From positions 1-32,723 of the forward strand of contig JAKSNK010000019.1 of the NCBI GenBank assembly GCA_024399835.1: a stretch of DNA of 32,723 nucleotides. The letters are read 5' to 3'. The first letter of the stretch is position 1. Each line of letters starts with the position of its first letter. The notes beneath the pieces are model-generated. The model ran no database searches, was not told the DNA's origin, and saw only the letters and a program-made list of their open reading frames with translations. Of the stretch, positions 26,582 through 32,674 are shown piece after piece. The position numbers and the translations under genes are program-made. The DNA comes from Paludibacteraceae bacterium. GTDB taxonomy: Bacteria; Bacteroidota; Bacteroidia; Bacteroidales; Paludibacteraceae.

Positions 26582-26776
26582 ATGGCACATAATATATGGA
26601 TATGGCAACAGCCGGAATGGCCAAATTTTAGATGGGATAGTTCTGCCATCGCTACGCTTCTTCCGCGCGTTCGCGCGAAACAAGGTAAATTGGTAGGTAC
26701 TATGAGTGGTCTGGGTTTTGATATGCAGAATAATGCAAGAACTCTATTCTTATGCAAATTTGTCTCTAATTCTTAA
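26582..26776 (+). pseudogene. Truncated Fic-family protein (DUF4172 domain only)
   Basis: A 64-aa open frame that looks like just the N-terminal domain of a Fic-type AMP-transferase. 'IWIWQQPEWPNFRWDSSAI' followed by RVRAKQGKLVGTMSGLGFDM matches DUF4172 (usual pattern IWQ..WPNF.WD ... QG.L.G....LGF). It stops after KFVSNS, exactly where full proteins continue with the '(S)SxIEGE' inhibitory region and the Fic core (HPFxxGNGR), which are absent downstream. It therefore cannot have Fic catalysis. It is most simply a decayed gene end, though a free-standing small protein with its own promoter at 26444 cannot be excluded. Confidence 0.65.
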
Positions 26777-26794
26777 TTCAAAATGAAATAATAT

Positions 26795-26825
26795 TTGCAA
26801 ATATCATTTATTTTTTGTACTTTTG
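26795..26825 (+). promoter_or_regulatory. Promoter of the structured RNA candidate
   Basis: TTG at 26795-26797, a 20-bp spacer and TACTTTTG at 26818-26825 match TTG-N20-TAnnTTTG. Transcription would begin around 26832, about 140 nt before the first arm of the large hairpin. Confidence 0.6.
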
Positions 26826-26831
26826 CGTCGC

Positions 26832-27137
26832 AAACGCAAATGTAGTCCCTTTCGTCAATAGAACTAAAAAAGAAATATAGTTGACCTTGGAAATATAAAA
26901 AAAGCAAACCATCCACCGCAGGGCATGACCCTGCAAAGACATAATAAGATATAGCGTTGTAATCCGCCAACTTGATTACTTGAAACATCGACAACTTCAA
27001 GAATCATTAACAATTCAAGCACGGTTTACGGACGCTCACGTTATCCGCGTGAGTTTTCCGTGCATTTATTTGAATTGTTAAAGGTAGTCGATGACCTCAA
27101 GTAATCAAATGAAGCGAGCGAAAGCCCACGCTTTTTT
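26832..27137 (+). ncRNA. Candidate structured non-coding RNA (6S-like outline)
   Basis: A long rod-like fold is visible. TTGATTACTTGA (26972-26983) pairs with TCAAGTAATCAA (27097-27108), ATCGAC (26987-26992) with GTCGAT (27087-27092), TTAACAATTCAA (27007-27018) with TTGAATTGTTAA (27070-27081), GCACGG with CCGTGC (27058-27063), and CTCACG with CGTGAG (27035-27053). Between the second and third stems lies an internal bubble of 14 nt on one side and 5 nt on the other. A further hairpin, GCAGGG-CATGA-CCCTGC, precedes it (26918-26934). A promoter lies upstream and a terminator downstream, and there is no coding frame. Closing stem, central bubble and apical stem resemble 6S RNA, the RNA polymerase-binding regulator. 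The identity is inferred and the 5' end is uncertain. Confidence 0.55.
27112..27137 (+). terminator. Rho-independent terminator of the structured RNA
   Basis: AAGCG/CGCTT stem (27112-27116 with 27129-27133) enclosing GC-GAAA-GC, which would form a stable GNRA tetraloop, followed by six consecutive T (27132-27137). It starts four bases after the big hairpin closes, which sets a clear 3' end. Confidence 0.65.
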
Positions 27138-27145
27138 GTGTTCCT

Positions 27146-27178
27146 ATCCTCGGCTTATCCTCAGCGCATCCTCGGCTG
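27146..27178 (+). repeat. Three tandem 11-bp repeats (ATCCTCGGCTT)
   Basis: ATCCTCGGCTT, ATCCTCAGCGC and ATCCTCGGCTG follow each other directly, about 90 bp upstream of the leucine-rich repeat gene. They may be a slippage-prone leader or a binding array. No clear promoter is seen between here and that gene. Confidence 0.65.
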
Positions 27179-27268
27179 ATTAGCATAGTTAGACAACGCA
27201 TAAAAATCAAATATAAACGGCAACTGCCTTCTGCCGATTGTGGAGGCAAAACTAAAAAACAATACTCT

Positions 27269-29284
27269 ATGTTTAAACAAAAACTATTGTCCCTTTTTGT
27301 GGCACTCATCGCCACCACCGCCCTTTGGGCAAGTAACACCATTACCTACACCTCAACATCCAAATTAACAAGGTCATCTTTGAATGTTGGGAAAACGACC
27401 TTTGGTCCTGCTATCACATCGCACACCTTCTCTAATGGAACAGGCACGATTACTTGTAGTGGAGAAATCACAACGATTGGAAGTGATGCTTTCTATGATT
27501 GCAGCGGTTTAACCTCAATTGATATTCCTAATTCCGTTACAACGATTGGAGATGGTGCTTTCGCATATTGCAGTGGTTTGACCTCGGTAACTATTCCTAA
27601 TTCCGTCACAACGATTGGAGAGTCTGCTTTCGAATATTGCAGCGGTTTAACCTCAATTGATATTCCTAATTCCGTCACAACGATTGGGAAATGGGCTTTC
27701 TATAGTTGCCGTGGTTTGACCAAAACGAACTATACCGGCACTATCGCTGATTGGTGCAAGATAAAGTTTGGTAATTATACTGTTAATCCAATGTGTTATA
27801 GCCATAATTTCTATATCAATGATGTAGAAGTAAAAGATTTGGTTATTCCTAATGGTGTTGATACGATTGGAGATTATGCTTTCTATAATTGCTTCGGTTT
27901 GACCTCGGTAACGATTCCCAATTCCGTCAGCTGGATTGGAAGGGAAGCTTTCTATGGTTGCAGCGGTTTGACCTCAATTGATATTCCTAATTCCGTCACA
28001 ACGATTGGAGTTTCTGCTTTCGCATATTGCAGCGGTTTGACCTCGGTAACTATTCCTAATTCCGTCACAACGATTGGACAATCTGCCTTCCATTTTGTCA
28101 ATAACATTATATATAGTGGTACAGCCACCGGTTCTCCTTGGGGTGCTAAATGTATGGATGGTTATGTAGAAGGCTATTTGGTGTATAGTGATGCTACCAA
28201 AACTACACTTTGTGGTTGTTCCTCTGCTGCCACAGGTGCCATTACGATTCCCAATTCTGTTACAACGATTGGTGAGTATGCTTTCTATGAATGCTATGGT
28301 TTGACTTCGGTAACGATTCCCAATTCCGTCACCACGATTGGAGATGAGGCCTTCTATGGTTGCCGCGGTTTGACCTCGGTAACGATTCCCTCTTCCGTTA
28401 CCACGATTGGATATAGGGCTTTCTATGAATGCAGCGGTTTGACCTCAGTAACTATTCCTAATTCCGTTACAACGATTGGAAATTGTGCTTTCGGATATTG
28501 CAGTGGTTTGACATCTATCACGATTCCTAATTCTGTCACAAAGATTGGATCACTTGCTTTCTATGAGTGCAGCGGTTTGACCTCAGTGACTATTCCCAAT
28601 TCTGTCACAACGATTGGAGATCGTGCTTTCTATGATTGCAGTGGTTTGACCTCGGTAACATGTTATGCTACTACTCCCCCGACTTGTGGCAGTGATTGTT
28701 TCTATTGTAAAACTAGTATTCCGGTTTATGTGCCTGCAGGTTCTATTGATGCCTACAAACAGGCAACGGGATGGAAATATTTTACAAATATATTGCCCAT
28801 TAGTGCAGAAGAAACACCAATAACAGGTGACCAAGTTATTGTAACTCCCTCTACGAATAATGCCACTTTCACTTGGCCTCAAAATGACCGAGCAGCAGGG
28901 TACTCTATTGAGATTACTAAAGACGGTGTAGTATTCTGTACCCTCAAATTCAATGCCCAAGGTCAACTGACAGGTATTGCCTTTGCGCCCGGTCGTGATG
29001 GCGCGCGCGAAATGGCATCTGCCGAAATGACCGCCAATGGTTGGCAGTTTACGGTAACAGGACTGAGCCAAGCCAGCAAGTATGGCTACACCCTTGATGC
29101 TCTCAATGCCAGCCAGCAGTCCATCAAGCACTACCAAGGCGAGTTCTACACCGACGGCTACACCGCTCTTGACCAATTCACTGATTCACCGATCGACCGA
29201 TTTACCAAGATTATCAAAAATAATCGCCTCTTCATCCTCCACAACGGCAAAATCTACAATGCCGCCGGCATAAGAATGAGATAA
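27269..29284 (+). CDS. BspA-like leucine-rich repeat surface protein
   Basis: An exported protein of 671 aa with a signal peptide (MFKQKLLSLFVALIATTALWA). Residues about 63-465 hold roughly 14 LRR_5 repeats of 23 aa (GLTSVTIPNSVTTIG..AFY.C), interrupted by two insertions of about 40-45 aa. A fibronectin-III-like domain follows (about 525-625, 'ATFTWPQNDRAAGYSIEI' and FTVTGLSQASKYGYT). The last ~40 aa end in 'FTKIIKNNRLFILHNGKIYN' plus AAGIRMR, a short T9SS-type sorting tail shared with the protein at 3469. Such proteins bind host or food components and other bacteria. It lies alone between the structured RNA and the kinase operon. Confidence 0.9.
   Translation: MFKQKLLSLFVALIATTALWASNTITYTSTSKLTRSSLNVGKTTFGPAITSHTFSNGTGTITCSGEITTIGSDAFYDCSGLTSIDIPNSVTTIGDGAFAYCSGLTSVTIPNSVTTIGESAFEYCSGLTSIDIPNSVTTIGKWAFYSCRGLTKTNYTGTIADWCKIKFGNYTVNPMCYSHNFYINDVEVKDLVIPNGVDTIGDYAFYNCFGLTSVTIPNSVSWIGREAFYGCSGLTSIDIPNSVTTIGVSAFAYCSGLTSVTIPNSVTTIGQSAFHFVNNIIYSGTATGSPWGAKCMDGYVEGYLVYSDATKTTLCGCSSAATGAITIPNSVTTIGEYAFYECYGLTSVTIPNSVTTIGDEAFYGCRGLTSVTIPSSVTTIGYRAFYECSGLTSVTIPNSVTTIGNCAFGYCSGLTSITIPNSVTKIGSLAFYECSGLTSVTIPNSVTTIGDRAFYDCSGLTSVTCYATTPPTCGSDCFYCKTSIPVYVPAGSIDAYKQATGWKYFTNILPISAEETPITGDQVIVTPSTNNATFTWPQNDRAAGYSIEITKDGVVFCTLKFNAQGQLTGIAFAPGRDGAREMASAEMTANGWQFTVTGLSQASKYGYTLDALNASQQSIKHYQGEFYTDGYTALDQFTDSPIDRFTKIIKNNRLFILHNGKIYNAAGIRMR
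27480..28662 (+). repeat. Array of about 69-bp coding repeats
   Basis: The DNA coding for the leucine-rich repeats is itself repetitive. ATTCC(T/C)AATTCCGT(C/T)ACAACGATTGGA-type blocks recur every 69 bp with few changes, in three clusters split by the two insertions. The high DNA identity means copies can be gained or lost by recombination. Confidence 0.85.
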
Positions 29285-29377
29285 CCAAGTTCAACTTGCT
29301 CAACCTGTTTCTTAACAATCGTCAGTTTTGAGGTGAACGAATGGTGAGCGAACGGTGAGTATAGGATGAACGAACGG

Positions 29378-29413
29378 TTAGAAGCCAATTTGCATCTGCA
29401 TTTTGGCTTCTAA
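29378..29413. terminator. Hairpin after the leucine-rich repeat gene
   Basis: TTAGAAGCCAA (29378-29388) and TTGGCTTCTAA (29403-29413) form an 11-bp perfect stem with a 14-nt loop, 93 bp after the stop codon. It is followed by TTATTAAAAA rather than a clean T-run, so it may stabilise the 3' end or terminate weakly. Confidence 0.5.
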
Positions 29414-29445
29414 TTATTAAAAATAGTAAGTTATTGGAAAAAACG

Positions 29446-29463
29446 AGTTGGTCATGACCAACT
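29446..29463. promoter_or_regulatory. Perfect 18-bp palindrome
   Basis: AGTTGGTCATGACCAACT is perfectly self-complementary with no spacer. There is no T-run and no adjacent promoter match, so a protein-binding site or recombination site is as likely as an RNA structure. Confidence 0.5.
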
Positions 29464-29629
29464 TAGCCAAAGGGTAGGATGCCGTTGCCGTGTCGCCGAT
29501 GGCTCAGAATTTTGAATTAAGAATTATGAATTAAGAGAGAGGCGCAGTGCCTATGGTTTAGAGGACGGTAGTAGCATCTTATGTTGATGTTATGTTATAA
29601 ACCCTAAAAAGCATATCGGGAAGAACGCC

Positions 29630-29642
29630 GGTAAAGATTACC
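29630..29642. promoter_or_regulatory. Palindromic site GGTAA-N3-TTACC
   Basis: GGTAA-AGA-TTACC has the same core as the operator-like palindrome at 7091-7107 (GGTAA-CTA-TTACC). It lies about 106 bp before the -33 element of the kinase operon. Confidence 0.4.
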
Positions 29643-29700
29643 CGACAAGACATTATGATTAACAAGAAAAAGCATCTGTGAACCGCAAAAAATGGTATGA

Positions 29701-29748
29701 CTATAGATTAAAAATCTATTTTGTTCCCTAATTATTTGCGTATGCCAA
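29701..29748 (+). repeat. 48-bp inverted repeat, right copy (promoter upstream module)
   Basis: Matches the reverse complement of 26351-26398 at 46 of 48 positions. It contains the perfect palindrome ATAGATT-AAA-AATCTAT (29703-29719) and the -33 element TTGCGTATGCCAA (29736-29748). A T-tract of six bases follows directly. Confidence 0.85.
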
Positions 29749-29766
29749 TTTTTTGTTGTATATTTG
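29736..29766 (+). promoter_or_regulatory. Promoter of the kinase-xerD-hpf operon
   Basis: TTG at 29736-29738, a 20-bp spacer and TATATTTG at 29759-29766. The start of transcription is expected at about 29772, which leaves a very short leader (about 9 nt) before the ATG at 29781. Confidence 0.75.
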
Positions 29767-29780
29767 TACTCGAATTAGTT

Positions 29781-30416
29781 ATGTACATAGCAATAGCCGG
29801 TAATATTGGAGCAGGAAAAACCACATTGACCAAAATGTTGGCGAAGTACTACGGATGGGAACCTCGCTTCGAGAGCGTGGGATTTAATCCGTATTTGGAG
29901 GATTATTACAGCGATATCCCCCGCTGGTCGTTTTGTGTGGAAACATATTTCCTCAAAGAGCGTTTCAAAGATATGTTGGCGATTACGCAGGCAGACCATA
30001 CTATTGTACAGGATCGCAGTATATTTGAGGGCGTGTATGTCTTTGTCCGGAACAATTACCTGCGAGGCGATTTGAGCGAACGCGACTATACCACTTATAT
30101 GGAGTTGTTTCAGCACTTGAAGTCGATGATGCAACTGCCGGATTTGATGATTTATTTGCGCAAGTCCATTCCCGCCCTGATTGCACAGATACAGAAGCGT
30201 GGCAGAGACTATGAACAAGGACTGCAAATAGACTATCTGAAGGACTTGAACGATCAGTACGAAGATTTTATCTTCCATCAGTATGAGGGTAGAGTATTGA
30301 TTATTGATTCGGACGAAATGGACTTTGAAAACAACCCTGCTGACTTTAGACAAATCATTGATAAAATAGATGCGCAGTTATTCGGACTTTTCTCCGAAGA
30401 ACATTGGAAAAACTAA
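29781..30416 (+). CDS. Deoxynucleoside kinase, paralog 1
   Basis: A 211-aa cytoplasmic kinase that phosphorylates deoxynucleosides (salvage of dA, dG or dC) with ATP. It opens with the P-loop MYIAIAGNIGAGKTTLTKML and carries the ERS-type signature IVQDRSIFE plus the LID region RGRDYEQG. The ATG at 29781 is chosen because an earlier in-frame ATG (29721) lies upstream of the promoter's -7 box. It is followed 49 bp later by a clear paralog. The base preference of each enzyme cannot be read from sequence. Confidence 0.9.
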   Translation: MYIAIAGNIGAGKTTLTKMLAKYYGWEPRFESVGFNPYLEDYYSDIPRWSFCVETYFLKERFKDMLAITQADHTIVQDRSIFEGVYVFVRNNYLRGDLSERDYTTYMELFQHLKSMMQLPDLMIYLRKSIPALIAQIQKRGRDYEQGLQIDYLKDLNDQYEDFIFHQYEGRVLIIDSDEMDFENNPADFRQIIDKIDAQLFGLFSEEHWKN

Positions 30417-30465
30417 ACTCGCTCAACCTGCTCAACCCGTTAAACCCGCTAAACTAAAAAATATT

Positions 30466-31116
30466 ATGCATATAGCAATTGCCGGAAATATCGGTTGCGG
30501 AAAGACAACCTTGACCAACATGTTGGCAAAACATTATGGCTGGACACCTCGTTTTGAATCGGTGGATTTCAATCCCTATTTGGCTGACTTCTACGAGGAT
30601 ATGTCCCGCTGGTCGTTTAATCTGCAAATCTACTTCCTGAACAAGCGTTTTCAGGACATTGTGGAGATTTCCAAGACGGATGAATATATCATTCAGGATC
30701 GCACCATCTACGAGGACGCGCGTATCTTTGCACCTAATCTGCACGACCAGGGATTTATGTCTGACCGGGATTTTGACAACTATTCAGACCTCTTTAATCT
30801 GATGATGTCTTTGGTCAAAATGCCGGATTTGATGATTTATATTCGTTCGTCGATACCTAATTTGGTGGCACAAATCCAAAAACGCGGTCGCGAATATGAG
30901 TCGTCTATGCGTATCGACTATTTGCAGGGACTGAACGATAAATACGAGGCGTGGATTAAGGATTACAAGGGCAAATTGCTCATCATCCCCGGGGATGAAT
31001 GTAAGTTTGGTAATAACCCTGAAGACTTCCGTTGGGTAACCGACCGAATTGATGCAGAGTTGTTTGGTCTGTTCCCGTTTGAAGCCGAAACAGGTGTGGG
31101 AAAAGAGATTAAATGA
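30466..31116 (+). CDS. Deoxynucleoside kinase, paralog 2
   Basis: A 216-aa paralog of the gene before it (P-loop MHIAIAGNIGCGKTTLTNML, IIQDRTIYE, RGREYESS). Tandem pairs of this type are normal in Bacteroidota and in some lactobacilli work as a heterodimer of two specificities. The 49-bp spacer consists of CTCAACC/TAAACCC repeats. The start is ATG 30466, aligned with the paralog. The TGA overlaps the xerD-like ATG (ATGA), giving translational coupling. Confidence 0.9.
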   Translation: MHIAIAGNIGCGKTTLTNMLAKHYGWTPRFESVDFNPYLADFYEDMSRWSFNLQIYFLNKRFQDIVEISKTDEYIIQDRTIYEDARIFAPNLHDQGFMSDRDFDNYSDLFNLMMSLVKMPDLMIYIRSSIPNLVAQIQKRGREYESSMRIDYLQGLNDKYEAWIKDYKGKLLIIPGDECKFGNNPEDFRWVTDRIDAELFGLFPFEAETGVGKEIK

Positions 31117-32021
31117 TTCAGCATTTTTTAGACTATATTGCCATCGAAAAAAAGTATTCGGATAAGACGGTTCGTGCTTATCGTGACGACTTGCGGGATT
31201 TCTGCTTGTTCTTCGGTTGGAGTCCGTCTGACTTCGATCCTTCCAAAGTGGACGAGGGAGATGTGCGCCGGTGGCTGGTGTCGATGATGGACGAGCAGGG
31301 ACATTCGCCTCGTAGCGTGCGCCGTCGGTTGAGCGCCTTGCGCTCTTTCTATCGCTTCCTGTTGCGCACGGGAATCGTCAAAAAAGATGTGACGCTGCTG
31401 GTTACTGCCCCTAAAATGGATAAACCCTTGCCGGTGTTCTTCAAACCGTCAGAGATGGCGGAAGAAGCAATATTGGAAAAAGCGGCAGACGACTTCCCTT
31501 CCCTTCGTGATAATCTGATTATTCAAATGTTGTATCAGACGGGCATGCGTCAAGCAGAAATGTTGGGGCTGACCGATGAAGATGTGCGCTTGGAAGCCGC
31601 GGAAATACGCGTATTCGGTAAACGCAAAAAAGAACGCATCATTCCTATCGGAGAAAAATTAATCGCTATGATTCGCGATTATTTGTCGGCAAGGAGCGAA
31701 ATAACTGCCGGCTGTGGCACATTTTTTGTGCGGGAAAATCGTGAGAAACAAATCGTGCCGATGAACAAAGATACCTTATACGCTATCGTGCGTTCGCGCA
31801 TGGGCGAGGTATCGACACTCAAAAAACATTCGCCGCATGTCTTGCGCCATACCTTCGCGACAACCATGTTGGACAACGGAGCAGATATACGGACTATTCA
31901 GCAATTGTTGGGACATGCCAGCTTGGCTGCCACACAAATATATACACATACTACTTTTGAGCAGATACAAAAAGCATACAAAGCGGCTCATCCCCGCGCC
32001 AAACATAATAATAACTCTTAA
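31113..32021 (+). CDS. xerD: Tyrosine recombinase XerC/XerD-like
   Basis: A 302-aa site-specific recombinase that resolves chromosome dimers at dif during division. It has an N-terminal SAM-like DNA-binding domain (about 1-85), then the catalytic domain with Arg146 (QTGMRQAEMLGL), His242 and Arg245 (HVLRHTFA), His268 (LLGHAS) and the nucleophile Tyr277 (QIYTH). All key residues are present. Length and its setting in a housekeeping operon argue for a chromosomal Xer protein rather than a mobile-element integrase. Whether it is XerC or XerD cannot be decided here. Confidence 0.9.
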   Translation: MIQHFLDYIAIEKKYSDKTVRAYRDDLRDFCLFFGWSPSDFDPSKVDEGDVRRWLVSMMDEQGHSPRSVRRRLSALRSFYRFLLRTGIVKKDVTLLVTAPKMDKPLPVFFKPSEMAEEAILEKAADDFPSLRDNLIIQMLYQTGMRQAEMLGLTDEDVRLEAAEIRVFGKRKKERIIPIGEKLIAMIRDYLSARSEITAGCGTFFVRENREKQIVPMNKDTLYAIVRSRMGEVSTLKKHSPHVLRHTFATTMLDNGADIRTIQQLLGHASLAATQIYTHTTFEQIQKAYKAAHPRAKHNNNS

Positions 32022-32032
32022 TTTTAATTACT

Positions 32033-32323
32033 ATGAAACTGACTATCAATGCCGTAAACTTTGAGATGGCTGAGCGACTGAAAAAGTACATTGACAAAAA
32101 GACCGCCCGCTACGGTAAATTGCTGACTAACCCCGGTGCAGAAATGGAAATTCGCATGACGGTGGTTAAACCGGAAACCAATCTGAATAAACAGACGCAA
32201 ATCCGCGTAATTGGTAACGGACCGGAAATGTTTGTCGAAAAAACTTGCGATACTTTTGAGCAAGGCATTGACTTGTGCCTCGAAGCGTTGGATAGACAAA
32301 TAGAAAAACTCAAAGAACGCTGA
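32033..32323 (+). CDS. hpf: Ribosome hibernation promoting factor (HPF/RaiA, short form)
   Basis: A 96-aa protein that binds the 30S decoding site in starved cells and silences ribosomes. It has the single S30AE domain: MKLTINAVNFEMAERLKKYI, then MEIRMTVVKPET and a helical end ALDRQIEKLKE. No long-HPF C-terminal dimerisation domain is present. It lies 11 bp after the recombinase gene and is the last gene of the operon before the tRNA promoter. Confidence 0.92.
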   Translation: MKLTINAVNFEMAERLKKYIDKKTARYGKLLTNPGAEMEIRMTVVKPETNLNKQTQIRVIGNGPEMFVEKTCDTFEQGIDLCLEALDRQIEKLKER

Positions 32324-32352
32324 TAAAATGCTGTTTGCCTAAAAAAATGACG

Positions 32353-32410
32353 AAAAAATGCATTTTTTTACAAAAATATTTTGTCATATCAAAAAAAAGC
32401 AGTATCTTTG
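32353..32410 (+). promoter_or_regulatory. tRNA operon promoter with upstream palindrome
   Basis: TTG at 32381-32383, a 19-bp spacer and TATCTTTG at 32403-32410 match the consensus. Upstream lies a perfect palindrome AAAAAATGCATTTTTT (32353-32368), in an A/T-tract region that could act as an UP-like element of a strong stable-RNA promoter. Transcription would start near 32417. Confidence 0.7.
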
Positions 32411-32462
32411 CACTCGCTTTTCAGCCGGCGCTCTGTTTGTGGGCGTTTGTTGGTGAGCAACC

Positions 32463-32534
32463 GCCACTATAGCTCAGTGGTAGAGCAGCGGTTTTGTAAA
32501 CCGCCGGTCGTTGGTTCAAGTCCGACTAGTGGCT
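32463..32534 (+). tRNA. tRNA-Thr (anticodon TGT)
   Basis: A 72-nt cloverleaf: acceptor GCCACTA/TAGTGGC, D arm GCTC/GAGC, anticodon arm GCGGT-TTTGTAA-ACCGC, variable CGGTC, T arm GTTGG-TTCAAGT-CCGAC. All stems pair. The anticodon TGT reads ACA (Thr). CCA is not encoded. Confidence 0.97.
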
Positions 32535-32568
32535 CAAAAGTGAACATTGAAAAGATGAAATCCCTTAC

Positions 32569-32593
32569 GGGGTCCCCAGAGAACTTGTTCGAA
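32569..32593 (+). repeat. Dispersed 25-bp repeat, copy 2
   Basis: GGGGTCCCCA followed by GAGAACTTGTTCGAA, 23 of 25 identical to 6726-6750. It lies in the 140-bp spacer between tRNA-Thr and tRNA-Tyr, inside the tRNA precursor transcript. Confidence 0.65.
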
Positions 32594-32674
32594 TGGGGAA
32601 AGCGGAGGCACAAGGCGCCCGTTGATTAAGCGTAGCGGTATCAACATTTGCGATCTTGTTGCCGAACGCGACGA

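Larger units (their letters stand above)
29414..29700. other. Non-coding stretch before the kinase operon
   Basis: I see no gene here. It contains an 18-bp perfect palindrome (29446-29463), GAATTTTGAATTAAG/GAATTATGAATTAAG direct repeats (about 29510-29536), and the site GGTAA-AGA-TTACC at 29630-29642. Confidence 0.55.

Noticed and set aside
26773-27000. Reverse-strand 75-codon frame across the structured RNA region
   Set aside because: It overlaps the RNA's promoter and first stem, has no family resemblance and no promoter of its own.
27480-28662. Regular 69-bp repeats considered as a CRISPR array
   Set aside because: They are in-frame coding repeats of the LRR_5 type with no unique spacers and no cas genes nearby.
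26351-29748. A complete insertion sequence
   Set aside because: No transposase or recombinase is encoded between the inverted repeats, so it is reported only as an inverted-repeat-bounded segment.
31113-32021. Tyrosine recombinase as integrase of the accessory segment or of a tRNA-borne island
   Set aside because: It sits in a housekeeping operon with kinases and hpf, has chromosomal Xer length, and no attachment-site duplication is seen at tRNA-Thr.
32381-32629. An 82-codon frame across the tRNA promoter and tRNA-Thr
   Set aside because: It covers the tRNA gene and its promoter and has no coding features.
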